From NCBI GenBank assembly GCA_964405455.1, contig CAYOOA010000001.1, positions 54,871-118,870 of the forward strand: DNA of 64,000 nucleotides, given 5' to 3'. The notes under the pieces were generated by a model. It saw nothing but the letters and a program-made list of their open reading frames with translations, was not told where the DNA came from and searched no databases. Each line of letters starts with the position of its first letter. The first letter of the stretch is position 1. Below, one piece after another: positions 50,908 through 60,023 of this stretch. Source of the stretch: CALESS01 sp964405455 (lineage in GTDB: Bacteria > Chloroflexota > Anaerolineae > Anaerolineales > Anaerolineaceae). The position numbers and the translations under genes were made by a program.

Positions 50908-51966
50908 ATGAAAAGATCCATTAAACTACTTCTTTTATTTGTAATTGGGGCGGTGTTGCTTTCAGCGTGCAGCAGCGCTGCAGTTGCGACGAGTTGGCCG
51001 GGGATGACATTGGATCAAGACACCCTTTATATGTCCTACACCAACAGCGTATTTGCCATCAATGCCACAAACGGCAGCCTGATCTGGAAGTATCCTGCCA
51101 AGGCAGATAACCGCCACCTGTATTATGCAGCCCCGGCTGTTACCGCAGATGCGCTTTTTGTGGGTGACTTCGCCAATGTGTTTTATCAGATCAACCGCAC
51201 CAGCGGTGAAATGGTCCAACAATTCTCCGGGGCCAAGAACCGATATGTTGGCGATCCAACGGTTGTTGGCGACCTGATCCTGGCGCCGTCGGCGGACCAT
51301 AATCTCTACGCATTGGATAAACAATTCAATGTTGTTTGGAAATTCACCACCAAGGGCGCGATCTGGGCTAAACCATTGACTGATGGAGAGCATGTTTACG
51401 TTGCTTCCATGGATCATTTCCTGTATGCAGTCGACTTGAAATCAGGGAATAAACTCTGGAGCGTGGATGCGCAAGGAGCGATCGTGGGCACGCCGATTAT
51501 GGATGAACAGGGCACCATTTACCTGGCATCCAATGGGAACATAGTCATGGCGGTTAATTCGAAGACCGGGGAAAAGGTCTGGGAGCAACCGACTACGACC
51601 TCCGTCTGGTCCAGCGCCGTCATCCAGGATGGAAAGATCTACTTTGGCGACTTGCAGGGTGCATTCTACGCCATCAATGCAGCCGATGGCTCCACTCTAT
51701 GGAAAGCTGATGTAAATGGAGCTGTGATCGCCAAACCTGCCATCATCCCGGACGGCTTGATTGTTGTGACGGAAGGCGGCAGCGCCATTCGTCTCGATCT
51801 CAAGGGATCGAAAGTCTGGACAAAAGACTTTACGAATGCCAAGCTGTATTCCAGCCCGGTTGTGAATGGCGAAAAAGTCATTATTGCAGCAGTAGGTGCA
51901 GAAAATCTGCTGTATGCATTGGACTTCAACGGGAACCAGGTCTGGACTTACAGTCCAGCGAAATAA
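50908..51966 (+). CDS. PQQ/BamB-like beta-propeller lipoprotein
   Basis: A lipoprotein (352 aa) with lipobox LLSAC (Cys21) and a propeller built of PQQ-like repeats of about 40 residues: VFAINATNGSLIWKY, LYAVDLKSGNKLWSVD, VMAVNSKTGEKVWEQ and FYAINAADGSTLWKAD. This is the layout of BamB, which assists outer-membrane assembly in diderms, but the function in a Chloroflexota cell is unknown. It lies between yidD and yidC, where most bacteria have nothing, and is 12 bases before yidC. No quinoprotein catalytic residues are evident. Confidence 0.88.
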   Translation: MKRSIKLLLLFVIGAVLLSACSSAAVATSWPGMTLDQDTLYMSYTNSVFAINATNGSLIWKYPAKADNRHLYYAAPAVTADALFVGDFANVFYQINRTSGEMVQQFSGAKNRYVGDPTVVGDLILAPSADHNLYALDKQFNVVWKFTTKGAIWAKPLTDGEHVYVASMDHFLYAVDLKSGNKLWSVDAQGAIVGTPIMDEQGTIYLASNGNIVMAVNSKTGEKVWEQPTTTSVWSSAVIQDGKIYFGDLQGAFYAINAADGSTLWKADVNGAVIAKPAIIPDGLIVVTEGGSAIRLDLKGSKVWTKDFTNAKLYSSPVVNGEKVIIAAVGAENLLYALDFNGNQVWTYSPAK

Positions 51967-51978
51967 GGTCGGTGAAAA

Positions 51979-52773
51979 ATGTGGGATTCGTTAATTATTA
52001 AGCCCTTCGTGAATGTCCTGCTCTGGATCTACAGTCTGGTAGGCAATTTTGGGGTTGCCATCATCCTGTTCACCATCTTGATCCGGTTGATCACGCACCC
52101 GTTGATGGTATCGCAGATCAAGGGTGCTACTGCCATGCAGGAATTGCAGAAAAATAAAAAGTGGCAGGAAATCCAGGAGAAGTATAAAGGCGACAAGGAT
52201 AAACTGGCCCAGGAACAAATGGCCCTTTACAAGGAATTGGGCATCAGCCCCTTTTCCAGCTGTCTGCCAACGCTGATCCAGTTCCCGATTATCATCGGGT
52301 TGTACCAGGCGGTTGTCCAGGCCATGGCTGCCACACCGATTGAACTGCTCAACCTGGTTCGGCATATATATCCGGGAATATTGGATGCAGCCAAACTAAT
52401 CCCGCTGAACAGCCATTTCCTGTGGATGGACCTGGGACAGCCCGAGCGTTTGATTATCCCTGGCCTTGGATTTGGGATTCCTGTTCTGGCTATCATCGTT
52501 GTGGTGACCACCTACGTGCAGAGCAAATTGATCCAGCCGCCTTCCAGCGGCGGTCCGGGTGACCAGGCGGCGATGATGGGCAACATGATGAACCTGTATA
52601 TGCCGGTCCTGATGGGATACCTGGCGCTGACATTTGCCTCTGGTCTGTCGGTCTATTTTGTCACTTCCAACGTGATAGGCATTTTACAATATGCGCTCCT
52701 GGGTAAATTGAACTGGAGCAATTTGCTACCAAAGCCGAAGACAACCGTGCCCGGTAAGCCGGTCAAGAAATAA
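51979..52773 (+). CDS. yidC: Membrane protein insertase YidC/Oxa1
   Basis: YidC inserts proteins into the cytoplasmic membrane alone or with Sec. The 264-residue protein is of the Gram-positive length, without the large periplasmic domain. TM1 carries R36 (ILIRLITHP), which lines the hydrophilic groove, then a basic coiled-coil loop (KNKKWQEIQEKYKGDKDKLAQ) and the helices with LPTLIQFPIIIGLYQAV. The C-terminus is basic. It belongs to the yidD-yidC-jag cluster. Confidence 0.93.
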   Translation: MWDSLIIKPFVNVLLWIYSLVGNFGVAIILFTILIRLITHPLMVSQIKGATAMQELQKNKKWQEIQEKYKGDKDKLAQEQMALYKELGISPFSSCLPTLIQFPIIIGLYQAVVQAMAATPIELLNLVRHIYPGILDAAKLIPLNSHFLWMDLGQPERLIIPGLGFGIPVLAIIVVVTTYVQSKLIQPPSSGGPGDQAAMMGNMMNLYMPVLMGYLALTFASGLSVYFVTSNVIGILQYALLGKLNWSNLLPKPKTTVPGKPVKK

Positions 52774-52790
52774 CAGGAAGGGGATGCGTT

Positions 52791-53537
52791 ATGGCACAAG
52801 AAAAAACATCATTGGAAATTATTGCGCCCACTGTTGAAGAAGCCGTTGCCAAGGGGCTGGCTGAAATCGGGTTGGGGCGGGATGAAGTGGAAGTTGAGGT
52901 AATGGATGCCGGCAGCCGGGGACTGTTCGGCCTGGGCAGCCGCCAGGCACGCGTTCGCCTGACATTCACCCTGGGGAAGAAAAATGATAAATCACCAGTA
53001 ACGGCCGCGGCAGAAGAGCCGGTGGAAAGTATTCCGGCTTCCACAGAACCGCTGACTGATGAAGATGTTAACACTTTGCAGGTTGCCCGCGAAGTCGTAG
53101 CGGGGCTGTTGGATAAGATGCACATCTTTGCCAAGGTGGAAACCCGCTTCATCGATCCGCTGGACGACCAGGATGAGCGCGTTGTATTAGTCGACATCCA
53201 GGGCAATGATTTGAGCATCCTGCTGGGGCGCCGGAACGAGGTTCTGAATGCGCTGCAGTATATCACCAGCCTGATCCTGGGCAAGGAGCTAGGGCACTGG
53301 GTTCCCCTTCTGATTGATGTACAGGGGTACCGATTGCGGCGGGAACGCCAGTTGCGCCAGATCGCTCGTCGGATGGCAGAACAGGCCATCCACACCGGGC
53401 GACGCCAGGCCCTTGAGCCAATGCCTGCCAGTGAGCGGCGGATTATCCATCTTGAATTACGCGATCATCCGCAGGTGACAACTGAATCAGTTGGTGAAGA
53501 ACCCAACCGCAAAGTCACCATCATTCTTAAGAAATAA
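52791..53537 (+). CDS. khpB: KhpB/Jag RNA-binding protein
   Basis: An RNA-binding protein (248 aa) with the Jag N-terminal domain (about 1-55: IIAPTVEEAVAKGLAEIGLGRDEVEVEV and GSRGLFGLGSRQARV), a KH domain (about 90-165: IFAKVETRF...LSILLGRRNEVLNALQYI) and an R3H domain (about 170-245, RRIIH). Known role: partners KhpA and regulates cell-division and wall genes in some Firmicutes. It ends the cluster and is followed by a hairpin. Confidence 0.92.
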   Translation: MAQEKTSLEIIAPTVEEAVAKGLAEIGLGRDEVEVEVMDAGSRGLFGLGSRQARVRLTFTLGKKNDKSPVTAAAEEPVESIPASTEPLTDEDVNTLQVAREVVAGLLDKMHIFAKVETRFIDPLDDQDERVVLVDIQGNDLSILLGRRNEVLNALQYITSLILGKELGHWVPLLIDVQGYRLRRERQLRQIARRMAEQAIHTGRRQALEPMPASERRIIHLELRDHPQVTTESVGEEPNRKVTIILKK

Positions 53538-53554
53538 TCACAAGTGAAGTAAAA

Positions 53555-53586
53555 CAGGCGGGCGTTTCGAAGGGAACGTCCGCCTG
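53555..53586 (+). terminator. Terminator after khpB
   Basis: A stem CAGGCGGGCGTT / GAACGTCCGCCTG with G-U pairs, followed by TATTTATT. It lies 17 bases after the khpB stop. Confidence 0.6.
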
Positions 53587-53655
53587 TATTTATTCCGGGC
53601 AAAAATGATTTGCGATATACTATAAGAATCATCATCGTTGTTAGAAGAGGTTGCC

Positions 53656-54960
53656 ATGCGAGCAGTTGATATTATCATCAAGAAGCGAGACGGATTTGAG
53701 CTGAGCCGCGAAGAAATCGATTTCTTTGTCGCCGGATTTACCCGTGGAGAAATACCAGATTACCAGGTGTCGGCATGGGCGATGGCAATTATGCTCAAGG
53801 GGATGACTGACCGGGAGACCACTGATCTGACCATGGCCATGGCTCGATCCGGAGACACGCTTGATTTAAGCGGTGTGGTACCGATTGCGGTGGATAAACA
53901 CTCAACAGGCGGGGTGGGAGATAAAACCACCCTGGTGGTGGAACCCATGGTAGCCGCCTGCGGGTTGCCCGTGGGGAAGATGTCTGGTAGAGGGCTGGGA
54001 TTCAGTGGCGGGACCATTGATAAGATGGAATCCATTCCTGGCTATCGGACGAACTTGAATACGCATGAATTTATTGAGCAATTGAGGAGCATTGGGGTGG
54101 TATTAACCGGTCAGAGCGGTGACCTGGCGCCTGCAGATGGCAAGTTGTACGCGCTGCGGGATGTTACCGGGACTGTGCCATCCATTCCTTTGATTGCTTC
54201 CTCGATTATGAGTAAGAAAATTGCTGCCGGCGCCCAGGCCATTGTGCTGGATGTCAAGGTCGGTGTCGGTGCGTTCATGGAGACGGTTGAAACTGCCCGC
54301 CAGCTGGCGCGCCTGATGGTTGCCATTGCCCGCTTGAGCGGCCGCCGCGCGATTGGTTTGCTTTCCGATATGAACCAACCGCTCGGATTTGCTGTAGGGA
54401 ATGCGTTGGAAGTCAAAGAAGCCATCGACACCTTGCACGGCGGTGGGCCGGCAGATTTCCGTGAACACTGCCTGGTGGTTGCCAGCCACCTGTTGCACCT
54501 GGGTGGGAAGGCCGCCAGTGTGGAAGAAGGCCGGCAAATGGCTGAAATTGCCTTGAAGGACGGCCGAGCTTTTGACCGTTTCCACCTGTTGGTTCAAACC
54601 CAGGGTGGGGATGTCCATTATGTGGATAATCCTGGCCTGTTCCCTAAAGCGCAATATATCCAAACTATTTCTGCCGGGCGGAGCGGTTATCTTTCTGCAA
54701 TCAATGCAAGAATTGTTGGAGAAACTTCGGTGGAACTGGGTGCCGGTCGAGCCAGGAAGACGGATCCGGTTGATCCTGCGGTGGGAATTGAGATCCTGCA
54801 TAAAGTCGGCAATCAGGTGGCTGTTGGCGATCCGTTGTTTATCATCCACGCGAACGACTCGCAGAAATTGGAAGCAGCCCGGTTACGGCTGGAGGCAGCC
54901 CATACCTGGAGCGATCAACCGGTTGAACCTTTGCCGCTATTCTATGGAATCGTGGAATAA
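53656..54960 (+). CDS. pdp: Pyrimidine-nucleoside phosphorylase
   Basis: A 434-residue enzyme that phosphorolyses thymidine, uridine or deoxyuridine to the base and ribose/deoxyribose 1-phosphate. The family signature KHSTGGVGDKTTL, SGRGLGFSGGTIDKME, GQSGDLAPADGKLYALRDVTGTV and SIMSKKIAAGAQAIVLDVKVG are present. The C-terminal third carries DPVDPAVGIEILHKVGNQV. The start is the ATG at 53656 (AGAGG ribosome-binding site); a TTG upstream would add six residues. The length and KHSTGGVGDK motif fit both Pdp and DeoA, so uridine versus thymidine preference is open. Confidence 0.92.
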   Translation: MRAVDIIIKKRDGFELSREEIDFFVAGFTRGEIPDYQVSAWAMAIMLKGMTDRETTDLTMAMARSGDTLDLSGVVPIAVDKHSTGGVGDKTTLVVEPMVAACGLPVGKMSGRGLGFSGGTIDKMESIPGYRTNLNTHEFIEQLRSIGVVLTGQSGDLAPADGKLYALRDVTGTVPSIPLIASSIMSKKIAAGAQAIVLDVKVGVGAFMETVETARQLARLMVAIARLSGRRAIGLLSDMNQPLGFAVGNALEVKEAIDTLHGGGPADFREHCLVVASHLLHLGGKAASVEEGRQMAEIALKDGRAFDRFHLLVQTQGGDVHYVDNPGLFPKAQYIQTISAGRSGYLSAINARIVGETSVELGAGRARKTDPVDPAVGIEILHKVGNQVAVGDPLFIIHANDSQKLEAARLRLEAAHTWSDQPVEPLPLFYGIVE

Positions 54961-54969
54961 GGGCAATTG

Positions 54970-54998
54970 TTGCAATTTTGTTAAGATTGTGGCATAAT
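54970..54998 (+). promoter_or_regulatory. Promoter of the T-box-ileS unit
   Basis: TTGCAA (54970-54975), 17-base spacer, CATAAT (54993-54998). Transcription should start near 55005, so the whole T-box is in the transcript. Confidence 0.7.
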
Positions 54999-55010
54999 AA
55001 CAACAATTAA

Positions 55011-55285
55011 CAGCGTTGATGGAAACGAGTAAGCTGATTGGTTGCTGACAGCGAACCCGGGGATGGTGAAAGCCGGGGCACAATCAAAAGCTGAAAATCC
55101 TTCCGGAGCTGCAATCTGAACGCAGAGTCATTTGCCAGTAGGTGCGCCGGTCCCGCCAACCGTTACCCGGGCGCAGGTCTATCTACGGATGCACCTGCCT
55201 GAGTGCCTGCCGAACTGGCAGGAAACAGGGTGGTACCGCGAGAATCACACTCTCGTCCCTGGTTGGACGAGAGTGTTTTGTTTAA
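55011..55285 (+). promoter_or_regulatory. T-box riboswitch, Ile (specifier ATC)
   Basis: A T-box leader that senses uncharged tRNA-Ile. Stem I starts near 55020 with the AGTA loop (55028-55031), contains the GGTGAAAGCCGG distal loop (55065-55076), and has specifier ATC at 55097-55099. The T-box core AGGGTGGTACCGCG is at 55227-55240, followed by a 12-bp terminator stem 55247-55258 / 55265-55276 and TTTGTTT. With uncharged tRNA bound the antiterminator forms and ileS is transcribed. Specifier assignment is from loop position; the adjacent ileS agrees. Confidence 0.92.
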
Positions 55286-55305
55286 GTTTCTTTGATGGAG
55301 GTTGA

Positions 55306-58300
55306 ATGTTCAAACCAGTTTCACCCAAGTTGAATGTAACCGTGATGGAGGAGGGCGTTCTCCGCTTCTGGAAATCGCATGATATTTTCCATAAGACGAT
55401 GACCGAGCGGGAAGGGGGACCGGAATACGTTTTTTATGAAGGACCGCCAACTGCCAATGGACGGCCAGGCGTTCACCACGTTCTGGCGCGGGCTTTCAAG
55501 GATGTATTCCCCCGTTTTAAGACGATGACTGGATACCATGTGAGCCGGCGCGGCGGGTGGGATACGCACGGCTTGCCGGTTGAGATTGAAGTTGAAAAAA
55601 GGCTGGGGTTCACCAACAAGCAACAAATTGAAGATTACGGCATCGCCCAGTTTAATGAATTGTGCCGCCAATCCGCTTTCACCTACATCCAGGAATGGGA
55701 GAAACTTACAGATCGGATTGGGTACTGGGTGGACCTGGACACGGCTTACATCACCTATGCCAACGGCTATGTCGAATCCGTCTGGTGGATCCTGCGTCAA
55801 TTATGGGAAAAGGGATTGTTATACCAGGGATTCAAGGTTGTTCCATACTGCCCGCGCTGCGGCACGCCCCTCTCTGACCACGAGGTAGCCCAGGGTTATC
55901 GGGATGCGGAAGATCCATCTGTGTTTGTTCGGATGCCGTTGGTGGAACATTCGGATACTTCTCTGTTGGTTTGGACTACCACGCCCTGGACGCTGCCGGC
56001 CAATGTGGGGGTGGCTGCCCATCCCGACGTGGAGTATGTCACCATTGAACGAAACCTGCCGGAGGGCGGCAAGGAAAAACTGATCCTGGCGGCCAGCCTG
56101 GTGGAGAAGGTTTTTGGTGATGAACCCGTCAAAGTGGTTGATCGGTTTAAGGGGAAAGCTTTGAAGGGAAAGCGATACCACCCACTTTTCACCTTCATGC
56201 CGCCAGACAAGCCGGCTCACTTTGTGGTGCTGGGTGATTTTGTCACCACAGAGGATGGCTCCGGGTTGGTGCATATGGCCCCCGCCTTTGGTGCAGAAGA
56301 TATGAACATGGCCATGGAGGAAGATTTACCCATCATCATGACCGTTGGTCCGGATGGGAAATTCCTGCCGGAAGTCCGCCCATGGAGTGGTATGTTCGTC
56401 AAGGATGCCGATCCGTTGATCATGCAGGATTTGCAGGACCGTGGATTGCTATTTAAGGCAGGCACCATTACGCACACCTATCCTTTCTGCTGGCGCTGCT
56501 CAACCCCTCTTCTTTACTATGCTCGCTCCACATGGTATATCCGCACCAGTCAATACAAGGACCAACTGGTGGCCAACAATGAAAAGATCAACTGGTACCC
56601 AAGCCACATAAAAAATGGACGGTTTGGCAACTGGCTGGAAAATAATGTTGATTGGGCGCTGGGCCGTGAACGGTACTGGGGTACCCCGCTGCCGGTCTGG
56701 GAATGCGATCAATGCCACCGCCAACACTGCATTGGATCAGTGGAGGAATTAAGCCGCCTCTCCGGGCGCGACCTCGCCGGCCTCGATCCGCACAGACCTT
56801 ACGTGGACCAGGTGACTTTTGGCTGCGATCAATGTGAAGGAACGATGCGCCGCGTACCGGAATTGATTGATGTTTGGTTCGATTCGGGATCCATGCCGGT
56901 AGCGCAATGGCATTTCCCGTTTGAGAACCGGGCGGAATTTGAAAACCAATTCCCGGCGGATTATATTTGTGAGGCGGTGGACCAGACACGCGGGTGGTTT
57001 TATTCATTGCACGCCATTAGTACCTTGCTGTTTGGACAGGAGTGCTTTAAGAACGTGATCTGCCTGGGGTTAATCCTGGACGGGGATGGACAAAAAATGT
57101 CCAAGTCACGGGGGAACGTGGTGGAACCCTGGGAGGTGATCAATAAGCATGGTGCCGATGCCATGCGATGGTATCTGTACACGGCCAGTCCGCCCGGGCA
57201 GGAGCGGCGCTTCTCCGCCAGCCTGGTGGAAGAAGCACTGCGCAACTTCACCCTGCCATTGTGGAATACCTATTCCTTCTTCACAACATACGCGAACCTG
57301 GATCATTGGACGCCTGATCCCTCTGCGACCATCCAGTACAGCTCACTTGACCTTTGGCTGCGCTCCGCCCTGCACACCCTGGTGCGGGATGTGTCTACCG
57401 CGATGGAAAATTATGATGTGTTAGGGGCTACCCGGCCGATCCAAACCTTTGTGGACCAGCTTTCCAACTGGTACCTGCGGCGTTCCCGCCGGCGTTTCTG
57501 GAAGAGTGACTCGGACGCCGACAAGCAGGCAGCTTATGCCACATTGTATGAAGCCCTGGTGACCTTAAGCAAGCTTCTGGCGCCGACCATGCCGTTCATC
57601 GCTGAAGAGCTGTACCAAAACCTGGTTCGCATGATGGATGAGAGTGCGCCAGTTTCTGTCCACCTGGTGGAATGGCCTAAATATGACGAGGGTGCCATCA
57701 ATGAAAAACTAAACCAGGATATGGAACTGGTCATGCGGCTGGCATCCCTGGGTCATGCCGCCCGCAATAAGGCCAACCGCAAGGTTCGCCAACCTCTGGC
57801 TGAATGTGCATTCTCCGTGGGCAACCTGGAGGAACGGTCCGTTGTGAGTTCGTATGCAGATTTACTGGCCGATGAATTGAATGTGAAGACAGTGGTCGTG
57901 CTGGATGCCGCGGCCGAAGCAGTAGCTTTCAGTCTCAACCCCTATCCCAAGCAGCTCGGGCAGAAATATGGCAGCCGTTTCCCGGCCATTCGCAAGGCTT
58001 TGCTGGAGATGAACCCGGAACAAACTGCCGGCCAGTTCCTTGCAGGTAAAACCGTTCCGGTGACCGTGGATGGTGAGACATTCGAAATCCTCCCGGAAGA
58101 AGTTGAAGTCCGGGTACAGGCACGCAGCGGATATGCGGTGGCCTATGAGGGTGCCTATGTGGCTGCCCTGGTGACTGAATTGACGCCGGAATTGATCCAG
58201 GAAGGCCTGGCGCGTGAGTTCATCCGCCGGGTGCAGGATCTGCGGAAACAGGCCGAATTTGAGATTTCTGACCGGATTCGCATCATCTACCAGGCAACGC

Positions 58301-58458
58301 CCCAATTGAAGGACGCGATTGTCGCCTACAAGGATTACATCCAGGCGGAGACTCTGGCCGTGGAGATGGTTCATTCGCCAGTTCCCACTGGTTTAACAAC
58401 CGTGAGTGACGCCTTCGACGGCGAAGAAACCACGATCGCCATCAACAAAGTAAAGTAG
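55306..58458 (+). CDS. ileS: Isoleucyl-tRNA synthetase, type 2, with GVHH in place of HIGH
   Basis: IleRS (1050 aa) charges tRNA-Ile. The N-terminus (VSPKLNVTVMEEGVLRFWK) and length match type 2 (eukaryote-like) IleRS. The class I signature, normally HxGH, reads GVHH (residues 55-58, bases 55468-55479). KMSKS is intact (K597-S601). The editing region has TTPWTLPANVG, and DGSGLVHMAPAFGAED. Two zinc-like CxxC groups appear, CPRCG near 183 and CDQC...CDQC near 466 and 507. A GXHH motif has been described in a subset of bacterial type 2 IleRS, where it gives very high mupirocin resistance. It is controlled by the T-box upstream. GGAGG ribosome-binding site, ATG start. Confidence 0.93.
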   Translation: MFKPVSPKLNVTVMEEGVLRFWKSHDIFHKTMTEREGGPEYVFYEGPPTANGRPGVHHVLARAFKDVFPRFKTMTGYHVSRRGGWDTHGLPVEIEVEKRLGFTNKQQIEDYGIAQFNELCRQSAFTYIQEWEKLTDRIGYWVDLDTAYITYANGYVESVWWILRQLWEKGLLYQGFKVVPYCPRCGTPLSDHEVAQGYRDAEDPSVFVRMPLVEHSDTSLLVWTTTPWTLPANVGVAAHPDVEYVTIERNLPEGGKEKLILAASLVEKVFGDEPVKVVDRFKGKALKGKRYHPLFTFMPPDKPAHFVVLGDFVTTEDGSGLVHMAPAFGAEDMNMAMEEDLPIIMTVGPDGKFLPEVRPWSGMFVKDADPLIMQDLQDRGLLFKAGTITHTYPFCWRCSTPLLYYARSTWYIRTSQYKDQLVANNEKINWYPSHIKNGRFGNWLENNVDWALGRERYWGTPLPVWECDQCHRQHCIGSVEELSRLSGRDLAGLDPHRPYVDQVTFGCDQCEGTMRRVPELIDVWFDSGSMPVAQWHFPFENRAEFENQFPADYICEAVDQTRGWFYSLHAISTLLFGQECFKNVICLGLILDGDGQKMSKSRGNVVEPWEVINKHGADAMRWYLYTASPPGQERRFSASLVEEALRNFTLPLWNTYSFFTTYANLDHWTPDPSATIQYSSLDLWLRSALHTLVRDVSTAMENYDVLGATRPIQTFVDQLSNWYLRRSRRRFWKSDSDADKQAAYATLYEALVTLSKLLAPTMPFIAEELYQNLVRMMDESAPVSVHLVEWPKYDEGAINEKLNQDMELVMRLASLGHAARNKANRKVRQPLAECAFSVGNLEERSVVSSYADLLADELNVKTVVVLDAAAEAVAFSLNPYPKQLGQKYGSRFPAIRKALLEMNPEQTAGQFLAGKTVPVTVDGETFEILPEEVEVRVQARSGYAVAYEGAYVAALVTELTPELIQEGLAREFIRRVQDLRKQAEFEISDRIRIIYQATPQLKDAIVAYKDYIQAETLAVEMVHSPVPTGLTTVSDAFDGEETTIAINKVK

Positions 58459-58474
58459 GACAGGATTAAAGAGA

Positions 58475-58512
58475 GTTGCCCCTTACCGAAAGGTGAGGGG
58501 CAACCTGTTTTA
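58475..58512 (+). terminator. Terminator of ileS
   Basis: A 13-bp stem GTTGCCCCTTACC / GGTGAGGGGCAAC with a GAAA loop (58488-58491), then CTGTTTTAT. It is 16 bases after the ileS stop. Confidence 0.88.
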
Positions 58513-58579
58513 TACCTTCAATCCCTAAACCAGGTTGGAATGGAGTAAAATGGGGTGGATTTAACAATTGGAGGTTAAT

Positions 58580-59095
58580 TTGAAACGAAATTTTCGAGGA
58601 TATGGGTGGTTGATCCTGGGGGCAAGCATCATCATAGCATTGGACCAGTGGACCAAGTGGCTGGTCCGTACGAACCTCCAAATGGGTGATGTTTGGTCTC
58701 CATTTGAATGGCTTACTCCCTATGCACGGATCGTGCACTGGTACAACACCGGAGTGGCCTTTGGGATGTTCCAGGGGATTGGCTGGCTGTTTGCCGGGCT
58801 TTCCATCTTGATCTCCATTGCCATCATTTATTTTTACGGAAAAATTCCGGCCTCAGATTGGCCTTTGAAGCTGTCCCTGGTGCTTCAGTTGGGTGGAGCG
58901 ATCGGAAATTTAATCGACCGCCTGACCATCGGTCATGTCACGGATTTTATATCGTTGGGCAATTTTGCTGTTTTCAATGTGGCTGATTCCTGCCTGACGG
59001 TGGGTGTCATTGTCATGATCCTGGGCTTTTGGATCCTTGAACGCGAAGAGAAGAAAGAGAAAAGCACAAATCCAACGGATGAGGTTAATCCGTGA
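58580..59095 (+). CDS. lspA: Lipoprotein signal peptidase (signal peptidase II)
   Basis: LspA cleaves the signal peptide of prolipoproteins in the membrane; the window encodes at least four likely substrates. The 171-residue protein has four hydrophobic helices and the two catalytic Asp: D113 in GNLIDR and D136 in FNVADS. The start is a TTG at 58580, chosen because GGAGG sits five bases upstream; a TTG four codons earlier would lie within that site. It overlaps the rluD-like gene by 4 bases. The C-terminus is a charged tail (EREEKKEKS). Confidence 0.94.
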   Translation: MKRNFRGYGWLILGASIIIALDQWTKWLVRTNLQMGDVWSPFEWLTPYARIVHWYNTGVAFGMFQGIGWLFAGLSILISIAIIYFYGKIPASDWPLKLSLVLQLGGAIGNLIDRLTIGHVTDFISLGNFAVFNVADSCLTVGVIVMILGFWILEREEKKEKSTNPTDEVNP

Positions 59096-60015
59096 GTGAC
59101 CAGTTTTTCAACTTCACCCAAACCGGTGAAAACGGCTCCCGCCTGGATCGCTTCCTGACTGAATGCATGCAGGATTTCTCCCGTTCGAGGATCCAGGGCT
59201 TGATTCGGGATGGATTCGTCGAAATTAATGGCCAGGTGGTAACCAAAACAGCGTTTGCACTGGAAAAAGGAATGAAGGTCGTAGTACGGGTTCCACCCCC
59301 CGTGCCCTCTGGATTAGTGGCTGAAGACATCCACCTGGATGTGATCTTTGAAAATGACGACCTGATTGTGATCAACAAACCAGCCGGAATGGTTGTGCAT
59401 CCCGCTGCGGGGCATGATTCCGGCACGCTGGTTCATGCCGCGCTGGCGCATGCACCGGAGATGGAAGGGATCAGCGGTGAGCAGCGGCCTGGTGTGGTCC
59501 ATCGATTGGATAAAGATACTTCCGGGATCATCCTGATGGCTAAGAACGACCGGGCGCATCAATGGTTGCAGGATCAATTCCGGGAACGAAAAGTGACCAA
59601 GATCTACCTGGCATTGGTGGATGGCTTTCCGCCCACCCCGACGGGCCGGATTGACGCGCCCATTGGCCGTGACCCGGTCCACCGTAAAGAAATGGCCATT
59701 GTCCGCCCGGATAAAGGCCGGGAAGCCATTACAGAATATAAGGTGGTGGAGAGTTTTCGGCAGCACTGCCTGGTTGAAGCCCATCCACTGACTGGCCGAA
59801 CGCACCAGATCCGGCTGCATCTGGCCTTTATTGGTTGTCCAATTGTGGGAGACCAGGTATATGGCCGAAAGCACCCCTCGCTGGAAATCCAACGACACTT
59901 TCTCCACGCCCACCAACTGACCATTACCCTGCCGGGCGAAAAGAATCCAAGAACCTTTCGGGCGGAATTACCCGAGGAATTGAACACCATTCTGAAACAA
60001 CTTCGCACACACTAG
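59092..60015 (+). CDS. rluD: RluD-family 23S rRNA pseudouridine synthase
   Basis: A 307-residue RluA/RluD-type pseudouridine synthase. An N-terminal S4 domain (about 14-75) is followed by the catalytic domain with D140 in HRLDKDTSG, and the RTHQIRLHLAF segment near the C-terminus. RluD modifies 23S helix 69, but family members differ, so specificity is inferred. The start is GTG, overlapping the lspA stop (GTGA). The pairing of lspA with an rluD-type gene is common in bacteria. Confidence 0.9.
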   Translation: MSDQFFNFTQTGENGSRLDRFLTECMQDFSRSRIQGLIRDGFVEINGQVVTKTAFALEKGMKVVVRVPPPVPSGLVAEDIHLDVIFENDDLIVINKPAGMVVHPAAGHDSGTLVHAALAHAPEMEGISGEQRPGVVHRLDKDTSGIILMAKNDRAHQWLQDQFRERKVTKIYLALVDGFPPTPTGRIDAPIGRDPVHRKEMAIVRPDKGREAITEYKVVESFRQHCLVEAHPLTGRTHQIRLHLAFIGCPIVGDQVYGRKHPSLEIQRHFLHAHQLTITLPGEKNPRTFRAELPEELNTILKQLRTH

Positions 60016-60023
60016 GAGTGACC

